NCBI GenBank assembly: GCA_037043455.1 | Contig: JAWPHD010001274.1 | Span: 124,001 to 188,000 of the forward strand | Origin: Cyrtodaria siliqua | Taxonomy: Eukaryota; Mollusca; Bivalvia; Adapedonta; Hiatellidae | Length of the DNA stretch: 64,000 bases | Reading direction: 5' to 3' | In this document: positions 1 to 12,500 of the stretch, in pieces | Layout of the letters: each line of letters begins with the position of its first letter | Position numbering within the stretch: position 1 is the first letter of the stretch | Position numbers and translations under genes: made by a program | Notes under the pieces: generated by a model | Database searches by the model: none | Told to the model about the DNA's origin: nothing | Seen by the model: the letters and a program-made list of their open reading frames with translations, nothing else

Positions 1-287
1 GTGCATGTTATTGACTGTGAAGTCACTGTATCAGACCAGCTGTACTAGACCACCTGGTGCATGCTATTGACTGTGAAGTCACTGTATCAGACCAGCTGTA
101 CTAGACCATCTGGTGCATGTTATTGACTGTGAAGTCATTGTACTAGACCACCTGGTGCATGCTATTGACTGTGAAGTCACTGTATTAGACCAGCTGTACT
201 AGACCATCTGGTGCATGTTATTGACTGTGAAGTCACTGTATCAGACCAGCTGTACTAGACCATCTGGTGCATGTTATTGACTGTGAA
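1..287. repeat. 56-bp minisatellite ending 20 bp before a CEP164 exon
   Basis: Units start at 1, 57, 113, 155, 211 and 267. Most are 56 bp, the third is 42 bp and the last is cut to 21 bp. Each begins GTGCATG(T/C)TATTGACTG. The array is truncated by the window edge and stops about 20 bp before the 3' splice site at 307, so it abuts an exon without containing the junction. Confidence 0.95.
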
Positions 288-307
288 CCTTATCCTTATA
301 CCACCAG

Positions 308-501
308 GAGGCGTTTGCCAATCGTACAGTAAAACTCAGTGCTAATGAACTGGAGCGTATGAAGACGGAGCGACGACAACTCAGTGAGGAAGTAAAGGCA
401 GAGTCAGAAGCTCTGGAACACATCAAGGCAGAGAGGCGGGCCCTGGAGGCGGAGATACTCAAAATGAAGCTCAACAGGGACACCAACTTAAGAAAACTCA
501 G
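308..501 (+). CDS. cep164: CEP164 exon a (coiled coil)
   Basis: Acceptor ...TATACCACCAG|GAG and donor CTCAG|GTAAGT. The exon encodes a charged heptad-like stretch (residues 1-64 of the visible protein) rich in E, K, R and L. It leaves two bases (AG) that complete a Ser codon with the next exon. Confidence 0.9.
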
Positions 502-3500
502 GTAAGTGAAATGTTATAATAGTTAGAGTTTTGTTATTACACTAAAACTCGTATTGGGCATGTACTTTAAGAAATAATAAATATGTACCTGTGTTTTATC
601 GGTGAATAAAATACAGTTAGGAGTTCGGATGCATAGTAATTAAATCACAAATGCTTTAGCACGAGTGATTTAATTACTCGCATCCGGAAGACTAACTGTA
701 TTTTATTCACCGATAAAATACAGGTACGTATTTATTATTCCGATTCTAACACAACAATAACACCATTGTTTACGCTACTGTGGGGGCACTTTATATTATC
801 TCGGACGTGAAGGTAATCAGGCTGCTATGTTTACAGGCTGTTCCACTGGGCGCCCTCGTATGCAAAGTTCTGCGCGGTACAGTATTATGTTCAAATACGC
901 TACCAAGTGACGTCATGTAACGTGGCGCTTCTAACGGATGAAATATACGCGGGGAATTAATGGAGTCGTTCGGATGCGCGGTACAATATTATGTTCAAAT
1001 ACGCTACCAAGTGACGTCATGTAACGTGGCACTTCCAACAGATGAAACACACGTGGGGAATTAATGGAACAGCTGTATTTTATCATAGAATAACATAAAG
1101 CTGTCTCTCTTCTTTTTGTATATGAAAGACTGCGCAGGTCGTGTTAGAATGAGTTATTTTTTTGTTTATGTAATAAAGAGTACTCTTATGGCCCCATATA
1201 TTATATCGGACCAGTAACAGCAGATTTTTTTCCTTGATTTAGTTAAAAAAGCTATATTTTGCCTCATTAAAAAGATAGGACCTTAATTTGTCATCTGAAC
1301 TTTACCAAACTTTACCAGATGGTTAATAATATTGAAAGCTCGAACATGTTAAAAAACCAGCCAGATCGGACCAGTAACAGCGGAGTTATGGCCCTTGATT
1401 TAGTTAAAAATGCTATATTTTGCCTCAAGACGATTGGGCGTTTATTTGTCATCCGATCTTTACCAAACTTTACCAGATTGTTAATATCAGTGACAGCTCG
1501 GACAAGTTCGAAAACCAGCCAGATCGGACCAGTAACAGCGGAGTTGTGGCCCTTGATTTAGTTAAAAATGTTATATTTTGCCTCGTTAAGACGATAGGGC
1601 CTTCATATTTCATCTGATCTTTACGAAACTTTACCAGATTGTTAATATCAATGAAAGCTCAGGCAAGTTCGAAAACCAGCCAGATCGGAATAGTAACAGC
1701 AGAGTTATGTCCCTTGATTTAGTTAAAATAAAACAACTATATTTTGCCTCGTTAACATGATAGGGCCTTCATTTTTCTTTCAATCTTTACCAAACTCTAC
1801 CAGATTGTTGATATCAATGAAAGCTCGGTCAACTTGAAAAACCAGCCGGATTGGACCATTTACAATGGAGTTATGGCCCTTGATTTTCTGAAATATGTTA
1901 TATATTTTGGCTTCTTTAACATGATAGGGCCTTCATTTTTTATCGGATCTTTTCCAATCTTTATGAGATTGTTCATGTCAACAAAAGCTCGGACGATTTT
2001 GAAAAACAGGCATATCGGACCAGTAACAATGGAGTTATGGCCCTTGATTCAGTTAAAAATGCTATATTCTGCACCTTCATTTTTCGTCCGATTTTTACCA
2101 AACTTTATCAGATTGTTACTATCAATGAAAGCTTGGACAAGTTCGAAAACAAACCAAATCTTTTGATTAGTATAACCGGAGTAATGGTCCTTGATTTAGT
2201 TAAAAAATGCTGTATTTTGCCTCATTAAGGCGAAAGGGCCTTCATTTGGCCGGATTTCAGAACTTTGCAGGGATGATCAGTACAAAGCCTAGTTGTAAAT
2301 GTCGTCACCATGTTCCGGTTGAATGATTTTGGCAGACTTATGGCCCTTTTAATACATAAACTTTGTCCCAACTAATTCTCCTGATCCCCTTGCCGGATTT
2401 CAACGAATCTTGACAGGGATGATCAGTACCAAGCCTAATTGCGTATTTGATTGCCATGTTCCAATTGAATGAATTTTGGCAAAATTATGAGACCTTAAAT
2501 GTTTTAATACAATAACTTTGTACAGACTAGTTCTCCTGAACCTCTGGCCGGTTTTCAACGAAACTTGACAAGGATGATCAGTACCTAGCCTAATTGCGTA
2601 TTTCATCGTCATGTTCCAGTTGAATGATTTTTGACAGAGTATGGCCCCTAATACATAAACTTTATCTTTAGCAAGTAGAGCGTCCACAGGCCTTTTTGGG
2701 CCTCTTGTTTTGGTAGTTTTCCCCTAGAAAAAATGAATAATCATTTATGAACCCTTCCTCAAATGGAATAATATTCAAAGATAGTTATGTTGAATTTGAC
2801 TGATTTGAATAGTTTAAAATCTGATGTTTTATAAATTGCAAGTTTTGCTACTTTTGTTTAATGCACATTTTTTGGAAAATTTATTTTAAAAGAAAAATAC
2901 TGAAATCTTGAAAATATGTACTGAATCATACTTGGGATTAACACATTCATGCTGCATGTTTGTGTTCACAGTGACATGAAGGAGAAGTTAGACAGGAAGG
3001 ACCGGGAGCTCGAGGACGTCCACCAGAAACTGATAGAGGCTGCTGATGAAGAGAAAACCATCGCAGAGGAGAAACTACGCAGCAACATGTCAAACAGGAA
3101 ACAGCCCCGTGTAAATGGCTCATTGCATCCACGCGTCAATGGGAGCATGGAACACCGCGTCAATGGGAGCATGGAACCCGACGCTTTCAGTGAGGATGAG
3201 GCTTCCCCCAGAGGTAGGTCACATGTTCTCCTACCAATGTTTTACTTTATTTACATGTACAATCTAAGATTTTTGACAGACAGTGTTGTATCTTAACAAT
3301 CAAAAAAAAAAAGAACGACAATCCATATGTGCCTTTGTTGTCATTTAATGCTAATTCTCAGCTAATTGCAACTGTGATGAATGATGGTGTAAACACATAA
3401 TTTAGTAATGCTAAACTTAATGGTTTAGTTAGAGAACTTAATGGTTTAGTTAGAGAACTTAATGGTATAGTTAGAGAACTTAATGGTATGAGAACTTAAT

Positions 3501-6500
3501 GGTTTAGATAGAGAACTTAATGGTATAGTTAGAGAACTTAATGGTATGAGAACTTAATGGTTTAGATAGAGAACTTAATGGTATAGTTAGAGAACTAAAT
3601 GAGAATGCCTGTCAGATTTGTTGTGTTTCATACTTTATTATATCTTCAGATTTACAGAGAAATAAGCGTGGACAGAAGGTCCGAAGGAGTAAACCAGATG
3701 ATGATGTAAGTTCACTCTATCTGCATTTCTCATTGCTGTGTCTAAGAATCTTTGTGTGAAGTCTTTCACTACAACATGTACATGTTTGTGAACAGTTAGT
3801 CAATTCATGATATCTACATTATTATGCGAATTCCGTCTTTAATAGCTATTTGAGAATATGACCTTCTGGTATAAAAGTACATAGATGAAATGAGTTGTAT
3901 TTGTATATTTCTTGAAGCCTAATTCATGGATATAAAAACACCAGTGGAATCTTTTCATGAGAGGGTGATCCTGAATTGTTTGTATCTGCTCCCTCTTCGT
4001 CTGGGAGCGGCCCTAAATAAAATAAACGTTTTGAATCAATAAAAAATAATTCTTTAATTCATTATTTACTATGTAGGAGTTGTCTATACCGGAGAGGAAC
4101 ATCTGGGGTGAGCTGTTATCTGATGACAGTATGAGCGACGATATACCTGTAGTTAGACTATCGTACGGGTAAGTGTTGTCTGATGACAGTATGAGCGACG
4201 ATATACCTGTAGTTAGACTATCGTACGGGTAAGTGTTGTCTGATGACAGTATGAGCGGCGATATACCTGTAGTCAGACTATCGTACGGGTAAGTGTTGTC
4301 TGATGACAGTATGAGCGACGATATACCTGTAGTCAGACTATCGTACGGGTAAGTGTTGTCTGATGACAGTATGAGCGACGATATACCTGTAGTTAGACTA
4401 TCGTACGGGTAAGTGTTGTCTGATGACAGTATGAGCGACGATATACCTGTAGTTAGACTATCGTACGGGTAAGTGTTGTCTGATGACAGTATGAGCGGCG
4501 ATATACCTGTAGTCAGACTATCGTACGGGTAAGTGTTGTCTGATGACAGTATGAGCGACGATATACCTGTAGTTAGACTATCGTACGGGTAAGTGTTGTC
4601 TGATGACAGTATGAGCGACGATATACCTGTAGTTAGACTATCGTACGGGTAAGTGTTGTCTGATGACAGTATGAGCCGATATACCTGTAGTTAGACTATC
4701 GTACGGGTAAGTGTTGTCTGATGACAGTATGAGCGACGATATACCTGTAGTTAGACTATCGTACGGGTAAGTGTTGTCTGATGACAGTATGAGCGACGAT
4801 ATACCTGTAGTTAGACTATCGTACGGGTAAGTGTTGTCTGATAACAGTATGAGCGACGATATACCTGTAGTTCGACTATCGTACGGGTAAGTGTTGTCTG
4901 ATGACAGTATGAGCCGATATACCTGTAGTTAGACTATCGTACGGGTAAGTGTTGTCTGATGACAGTATGAGCCGATATACCTGTAGTTAGACTATCGTAC
5001 GGGTAAGTGTTGTCTGATGACAGTATGAGCGACGATATACCTGTAGTTAGACTATCGTACGGGTAAGTGTTGTCTGATAACAGTATGAGCGACGATATAC
5101 CTGTAGTTAGACTATCGTACGGGTAAGTGTTGTCTGATGACAGTATGAGCCGATATACCTGTAGTTAGACTATCGTACGGGTAAGTGTTGTCTGATAACA
5201 GTATGAGCGACGATATACCTGTAGTTAGACTATCGTACGGGTAAGTGTTGTCTGATAACAGTATGAGCGACGATATACCTGTAGTTAGACTATCGTACGG
5301 GTAAGTGTTGTCTGATGACAGTATGAGCGACGATATACCTGTAGTTAGACTATCGTACGGGTAAGTGTTGTCTGATGACAGTATGAGCGGCGATATACCT
5401 GTAGTTAGACTATCGTACGGGTAAGTGTTGTCTGATAACAGTATAAGCGACGATATACCTGTAGTTAGACTATCGTACGGGTAAGTGTTGTCTGATGACA
5501 GTATGAGCCGATATACCTGTAGTTAGACTATCGTACGGGTAAGTGTTGTCTGATAACAGTATGAGCGACGATATACCTGTAGTTAGACTATCGTACGGGT
5601 AAGTGTTGTCTGATGACAGTATGAGCCGATATACCTGTAGTTAGACTATCGTACGGGTAAGTGTTGTCTGATAACAGTATGAGCGACGATATACCTGTAG
5701 TTAGACTATCGTACGGGTAAGTGTTGTCTGATGACAGTATGAGCGAGGATATACCTGTAGTTAGACTATCGTACGGGTAAGTGTTGTCTGATGACAGTAT
5801 GAGCGACGATATACCTGTAGTTAGACTATCGTACCGGAAAGAATGCGTACCTGAATATCCTACTTATCTGGTCATTTACAGAAAGCCTGAAAAAAAACTT
5901 GCCACTTTATATGTGTGGCTGATTGCATTATTAACACGTCTGTATAGTTACACTGAAACTGTTAAGTTTCTTTTTCTGTCTCGTCCCTCCCTCCAGTTAA
6001 TACTTGATACAACACATGCTTCTTGTCCAGCTGTAAATATTTAATGTATTTTAAATTGGCTGTAATCTCAGATATTTTTGACAGACATGAATTGTGTTGT
6101 TACCAGAAACACTTTGAGGTGATCTTTCCTTGTTTAATGGTTATTTTCGATTACCTATCCACAGAGGCCTGAAGGAGCGCGTATCGAAGGAAAATAATGC
6201 CATCAGTGTATCCAAAGAGTTCCTGCGAAAACAGAAACAATCGTTGAAACGTCGCCAGGCAGCGCTGCAGGCAGCCAAACAGGAACTCATGAGGGACATG
6301 GTTAGACAGAAACAAGGGGTATGTAATTGTTATATTCACAAAGTGGGGGCTATATAGGAATCACGTTGTCCGTAACATCCCCGTCGCGTCACATAACACA
6401 TTTTTGTCCCGTCACATTATGTAGCGTCTCATAACACATTTTCATTACTTGCATTCTTCAAACAGTTTTGAATGTGTTGTTCCCAAACTTCATATACACA

Positions 6501-9500
6501 TAACAGCTGATGACCTTATGTCCCTCTACATCACCGTTCTTGATTGCCTATTTTATTACATAATTATGGCCCTTTGTCTGACTTAAATTTTAAATGGGGT
6601 TATTCCTTACCTTCACTGATAGTTCTAGTTTGTAGTTAGAAGTTACATTAGAAATATTTTTAATAATAGAAGTCATTTGGTTAAAACATACTTTATTTCT
6701 TAATTTTACAATATTACAAACATGGTTAACATTTAAATGAAAAGAATGAAAGCAAACAATGCTTACAGAGTTCCTTTCCTGGAAGAAGTAACTTCTATGT
6801 GATGCATGTCATGTCAGTAATATCCCAATAGTTTGTCCCCATGTGTTATACATATGTGATAAGTTCTTATTATTTTCATATTGTTAAAAAAGCATCTGAT
6901 TTACACAACATATGCCACTCCTGTAGAAGTAACAAATCCACCACAAATATTGTTAACATGTTTTTCAAATTGAAGGAATGCATATGTGTACTGTAAATTT
7001 TATTGTATTTAAATATTATGGCTTTAATAGGAAGAAAAACTTGACTCTTTCATAGAGGCCTATACGTGTTACACATGTGAAATCTGAAATTCACATGCAT
7101 ACATTTGTTCTTGTATTTTTCAGACACTGTCCGCTGAGAGCGCCCACGTGCTGGACGATGTCAAACAGAACCTGGAGAAGGAGGCCATGGATCTGGACCG
7201 GATGATGGTGCAGATGAATGCCGGACACCGGCTCGTTCGGGAGAAGGAGAAATACCTCAGCAAGCTCAAGTCTAAAGCATACAACGATGTAAGTCATCTT
7301 TATGGACACTGTCAAAACAAATTGCTTTTGTGTTATTTTTTCTCTAAGTATATGTGAGCTACCTGACTGGTTCACTATGCCAGTAATAGTAGATGGGCAA
7401 AGGAGTCGGAAAAGCATCTGTAAAATGCTTGTATGTTTCTTGGTGTATCCAGATTTCATAGTTTCCCTATAACAGCAGTTTCGTCGAAACTTGATTTTTA
7501 GCTCTACTGGCCAAAGGCCAGGAGGGATTATGCGATCACTTTTCCGTCTGTCTGTTAGCAATTTTATAAAATCAACATCTCCTCTGAAACCACTTGAAGG
7601 ATTTTGATGAAACTTCATCACAATATTACTTGGGAGGGCCCCTCTCAGATTTATGTTTTTCGCGGACGCCAGTCATCCAAGATGGCCGCCATGGCTAAAA
7701 CTAGGTCAAATTTAAGGAAATTCCAAACAACATCTCCGACGAAACCACTTATTCCATTCTACTGAAATATCACATACATGTTCCTTGGGTTGGCCTCTAT
7801 CAAGTTTATGTTTTTCGTTATCGTCAAATAATAAAAATGGCTGCCACGGCGACCCAAAGTTTACATAGAGTTATATAGGAAAAGGTTAAAAGTTGCATCT
7901 TCTGAAACCGCCTGAAAGATTTTGATGAAACTTAAGCACAATGACATTTGGGATAGTCCCTCTGAGATTTGTGTTTTCCACGGCCGCCAGTCATCCAAGA
8001 TGGACGCCATGCCTTACACTAGGTCAAATTTAAGTAAATTTCAAACGACATCTCCGACGAAACCACCGATTCCATTCTACTGAAATATCATATACAGTTC
8101 CTTGGGTTGGCCTCTATTAAGTCAACTTTATGTTTTTCGTTATCGTCGAATAATCAAAATGGCCACCACGGTGACCCAAAATACATACAGTTATAAAGGA
8201 AAAGTTTAAAAATGACATCTTCTCTGAAACCACTTAAAGGATTTTGATGAAACTTAATCACAATGATATTTCGGAAAGTCCCTCTCAGATTTTGTTTTTC
8301 GTTATCGTCGAATAATCAAAATGGCCACCGTGGCGGCCCAAATTTTACATAGAGTTATATAGGAAAACGTTAAAATGACATCTTCTCTGAAACCTCTTGA
8401 AGGATTTTGATGAAACTTAATCACCATGATATTTGGGATAATCCCTCTCAGATTTGTTTTTTTTGCAGCCGCCAGTCATCCAAGATGGTCGCCATGTCTA
8501 AAATTAGGTCAAATTTAAGGAAATTTCAAACAACATCTCCTCCGAAACCACTTATTGCATTCTTGTGAAATATCATAAACATGTTCCTTGGGTTAGCCTC
8601 TATCAAGTTTGTGTTTTTCGTTATCGTCGAATAATCAAAATAGCCGCCACAGTGACCCAACGTTTACATAGAGATATATAGGAAAACATTAAAAATGACA
8701 TCTTCTCTGAAACTGCTTGAAGGATTTTGATGAAACTTAATCACAATGATCTTTGGGTTAGTCCCCTTCGGATTTGCGTTTTTGGGGCCTCCAGTCATCC
8801 AGGGCTTAACTTAGGTCAAATTTAAGGACATTTTTCAAACAACATATTACCACTTATTCCATTCTAGTTAAATATCATATGCATGTTCCTGTTGTTGGCC
8901 TCTATCAAATTTGTGTTTTTCGTTGTCGTTAAATATTCAAAATGGCCACCACAATAACCCAAAGTTTACATAGTGTTATATATAGGAAACATGTTTCTTG
9001 GGTTGGCCTCTATCATGTTTATGTTTTTGAATCACATCATACCAGTAGAGCGTCTACAGGCCCTCGTGGGCCTCTTGTATTCAACTAGTTTGAATCATAT
9101 AACCTCTATGAAAAGAAAAATGCCACAAGCTTGTTGAAGTTCACCTTTTCCAGGAGTTAACTAGTGGTTGCTATATATAATGTATTTAATTGTAGATTTA
9201 ACTAGAATAACATGTTTAATCTTCTGTTTTAAGTGTGTCTGGGTAGCTCGTATGGTATGCACATTCACTATCCCAGAACATTTCAGTTATCTTTAAAAGG
9301 ACACACGGTAATCTTGATTTGTTTAAAACTCACGGCGTCGTGTTAGTTTTTCTACATATTAAACTCGCTTATTTGTAACCATTAATATTAATTATTGGAA
9401 TAGTAAATTGTTTTTGAATATTATTTACTGTGAATTATATTGCACCAGTAACTGTGAATTATATTGCACCAGTAACTGTGAATTATATTGCACCAGTAAC

Positions 9501-12500
9501 TGTGAATTATATTGCACCAGTAATATATTTGCACATTTGGTAGAATACTAAAGACAACTGAATACTAAAAATGTTATTTAAATATATGCAAGCAGATTTA
9601 AAGTTATTAAAAATGATACTGGATTAATAAATCAAGGGCTAATTTTAATGTTTGATACAGACTTCAAGATTGCCGTGTGTCCCTTTAAGGTAGATTTGTA
9701 CATGCTGTGTTTGTTTTGAAATTGATGTTTAATAAATAAAATCTTTACTTATTTCTGTATTACAGAACAACAGTGATTCTGACGCAGACTGGTCTCCGTT
9801 TGAACACAACTATCGTCCCGCGAGAGTGCCCCGCATTGACCTGAGTGACGACGATGGGAGTAGCGGCATCAGTAGTACGGACAATAGTCTCGACAACGTT
9901 CTACAAGGTGAAAATTGTCAGTGTTACTAACTGGTGTGCTATTACAAAGATCTGCAATTCGTCTTCTTTTCTGTGTTGTTTTACTTTAGTAAGAAGCTAA
10001 TTGTATATCGTTTATATAATTCTAAGACATCTATCTTATTTAGCCTATATTTATATAGAAAGAAGAAGTGATTTATAAAACACATTACTGGCATTGTGTC
10101 ACTGGAGATGGCTGTTCTCAAGTTTGGCATTACGCACATCCAAACATTCCAGTTCTTTTTCACAGAATACATTTTTTCCCTCAGTATCTTTAGATAATAT
10201 GTTATGTCAATGGAGGCAGTTTAGTTTTACTTGTGAAATGATAGAATCAAACTCATGTCAATGGAGGCAGTTTAGTTTTACTTGTGAAATGATTGTCAAT
10301 GGAGGCAGTTTAGTTTTACTTGTGAAATGATAGTATCAACTTGTGAAATGATAGAATCAAACTCATGTCAATGACTTGCACATGCAAAGCTTTTTTGTAC
10401 CAATTAAAAGTTTATTTGCTTGGGGAGATTTCAGGTACAAATTTACAGCATGGTGGTGTGTCACTGAAGTATTATTTAAATAATGACGGGTTAATGACAG
10501 AAAAAGCTGTTGTTTTATAAAAATAATGGTTCATGTTAAAAAAAATTAATGTCACAGATCTACTTGACAGGGTAATATGTTTTATGATTTACCTCCTTAG
10601 CAGAGAAAATTAGTTTATTTACAATAATTGTGTGATATCTTACAAGGCAGTGAAAAGACAAATTGTCAAGATATTATCTACATGTATAAATCTTGTACAG
10701 AACACAACCTTTTTTACTTTAAATGTTTATAAAGAATATGCTATAAAAACACGTTTGAACAAAGCAAAAGACGATTTAATCATTTGTATTCCTGTATGTA
10801 CACCAACTTCAGCCCTGCACAAGCAAGTGGAGCCACTGCACCAGAGGGCTGGTTCCCTGCAGTCCCTGGCCCTGCCCAGCGACAGACCGGACAGTAAGGC
10901 CCAGATGGATGCTGATCCCCTCGCCAAATCCCTCGTCAAGATTAACCAGGAACTCACCAAGGTCATCACGAACCTGGGGGCTAATCGTAGTGCGTCCAGT
11001 ACCCCCATACCCGGCCCTAACCCACCAGGTATGTTGTGCAGTACCCCTATACCCGGCCCTAACCCACCAGGTATGTTGTGCAGTACCCCCATACCCGGCC
11101 CTAACCCACCAGGTATGTCGTCCAGTACCCCTATACCCGGCCCTAACCCACCAGGTATGTCGTCCAGTACCCCTATACCCGGCCCTAACCCACCAGGTAT
11201 GTCATCCAATACCCCTATACCCGGCCCTAACCCACCAGGTATGTCGTCCAGTACCCCTATACCCGGCCCTAACCCACCAGGTATGTCGTCCAGTACCCCT
11301 ATACCCGGCCCTAACCCACCAGGTATGTCGTCCAATACCCCTATACCCGGCCCTAACCCACCAGGTATGTCGTCCAGTACCCCCATACCCGGCCCTAACC
11401 CACCAGGTATGTCGTCCAGTACCCCTATACCCGGCCCTAACCCACCAGGTATGTCGTCCAGTACCCCCATACCCGGCCCTAACCCACCAGGTATGTCGTC
11501 CAGTACCCCTATACCCGGCCCTAACCCACCAGGTATGTCGTCCAGTACCCCCATACCCGGCCCTAACCCACCAGGTATGTCGTCCAGTACCCCTATACCC
11601 GGCCCTAACCCACCAGGTATGTCGTCCAGTACCCCCATACCCGGCCCTAACCCACCAGGTATGTCGTCCAGTACCCCTATACCCGGCCCTAACCCACCAG
11701 GTATGTCGTCCAGTACCCCCATACCCGGCCCTAACCCACCAGGTATGTCGTCCAGTACCCCTATACCCGGCCCTAACCCACCAGGTATGTTGTGCAGTAC
11801 CCCCATACCCGGCCCTAACCCACCAGGTATGTTGTACAGTACCCCTATACCCGGCCCTAACCCACCAGGTATGTTGTGCAGTACCCCTATATCCGGCCCT
11901 AACCCACCAGGTATGTTGTGCAGTACCCCCATACCCGGCCCTAACCCACCAGGTATGTTGTGCAGTACCCCTATACCCGGCCTTAACCAACCAGGTACCT
12001 TGTATATAGAGTTGTATCTTCCAGTACCCCTCTACCCGGCCCTAACCCACCAGGTATGTCGTGTTTATAGTTGTACCTTCCCGTACCCCTATACCCGGCC
12101 CTAACCCACAAGGTATGTCGTGTTAGTTGTACCATCCAGTACCCCTATACCCGGCCCTAACCCACAAGGTATGTCGTGTTAGTTGTACCATCCAGTACCC
12201 CTATACCCGGCCTTGACCAACCAGGTACGTTGTGTATATAGTTGTACCTTCCAGTACCCCTATACCTGGCCATTACCAACCGGTACGTTGTGTATATAGT
12301 TGTACCTTCCATTACCCCTATACCCGGCCATAACCAACCAGGTACGTCGTGTTTATAGTTGTACCTTCCAGTACCCCTATACCCGGCCCTAACCAACCAG
12401 GTACGTCGTGTTTATAGTTGTACCTTCCAGTACCCCTATACCCGGCCCTAACCCACAAGGTATGTCGTGTTAGTTGTACCATCCAGTACCCCTATACCCG

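Noticed and set aside
1319..2228. Small plus-strand proteins of the [21 protein letters not shown] type, also seen at 31-32 and 42-44 kb
   Set aside because: They are translations of pearl-like type-1 core units, which occur in many copies with frame changes.
4121..5800. Each 60-bp unit as a tandem mini-exon (acceptor-like GACAG and donor in every unit)
   Set aside because: The implied introns would be only about 20 nt, with no room for a branch point.
4109..5836. CRISPR-like array
   Set aside because: Units are contiguous with no unique spacers, in a eukaryotic intron, and contain a splice donor.
5781..6044. Separate 87-codon gene starting MLSDDSMSDD
   Set aside because: It is the last repeat unit of the exon d array reading through into intron because the donor is mutated.
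10727..11932. Long minus-strand and alternate-frame reading frames (up to 401 codons) over the 42-bp array
   Set aside because: They exist only because the unit length is a multiple of three. Only the plus-strand CEP164 frame has splice and homology support.
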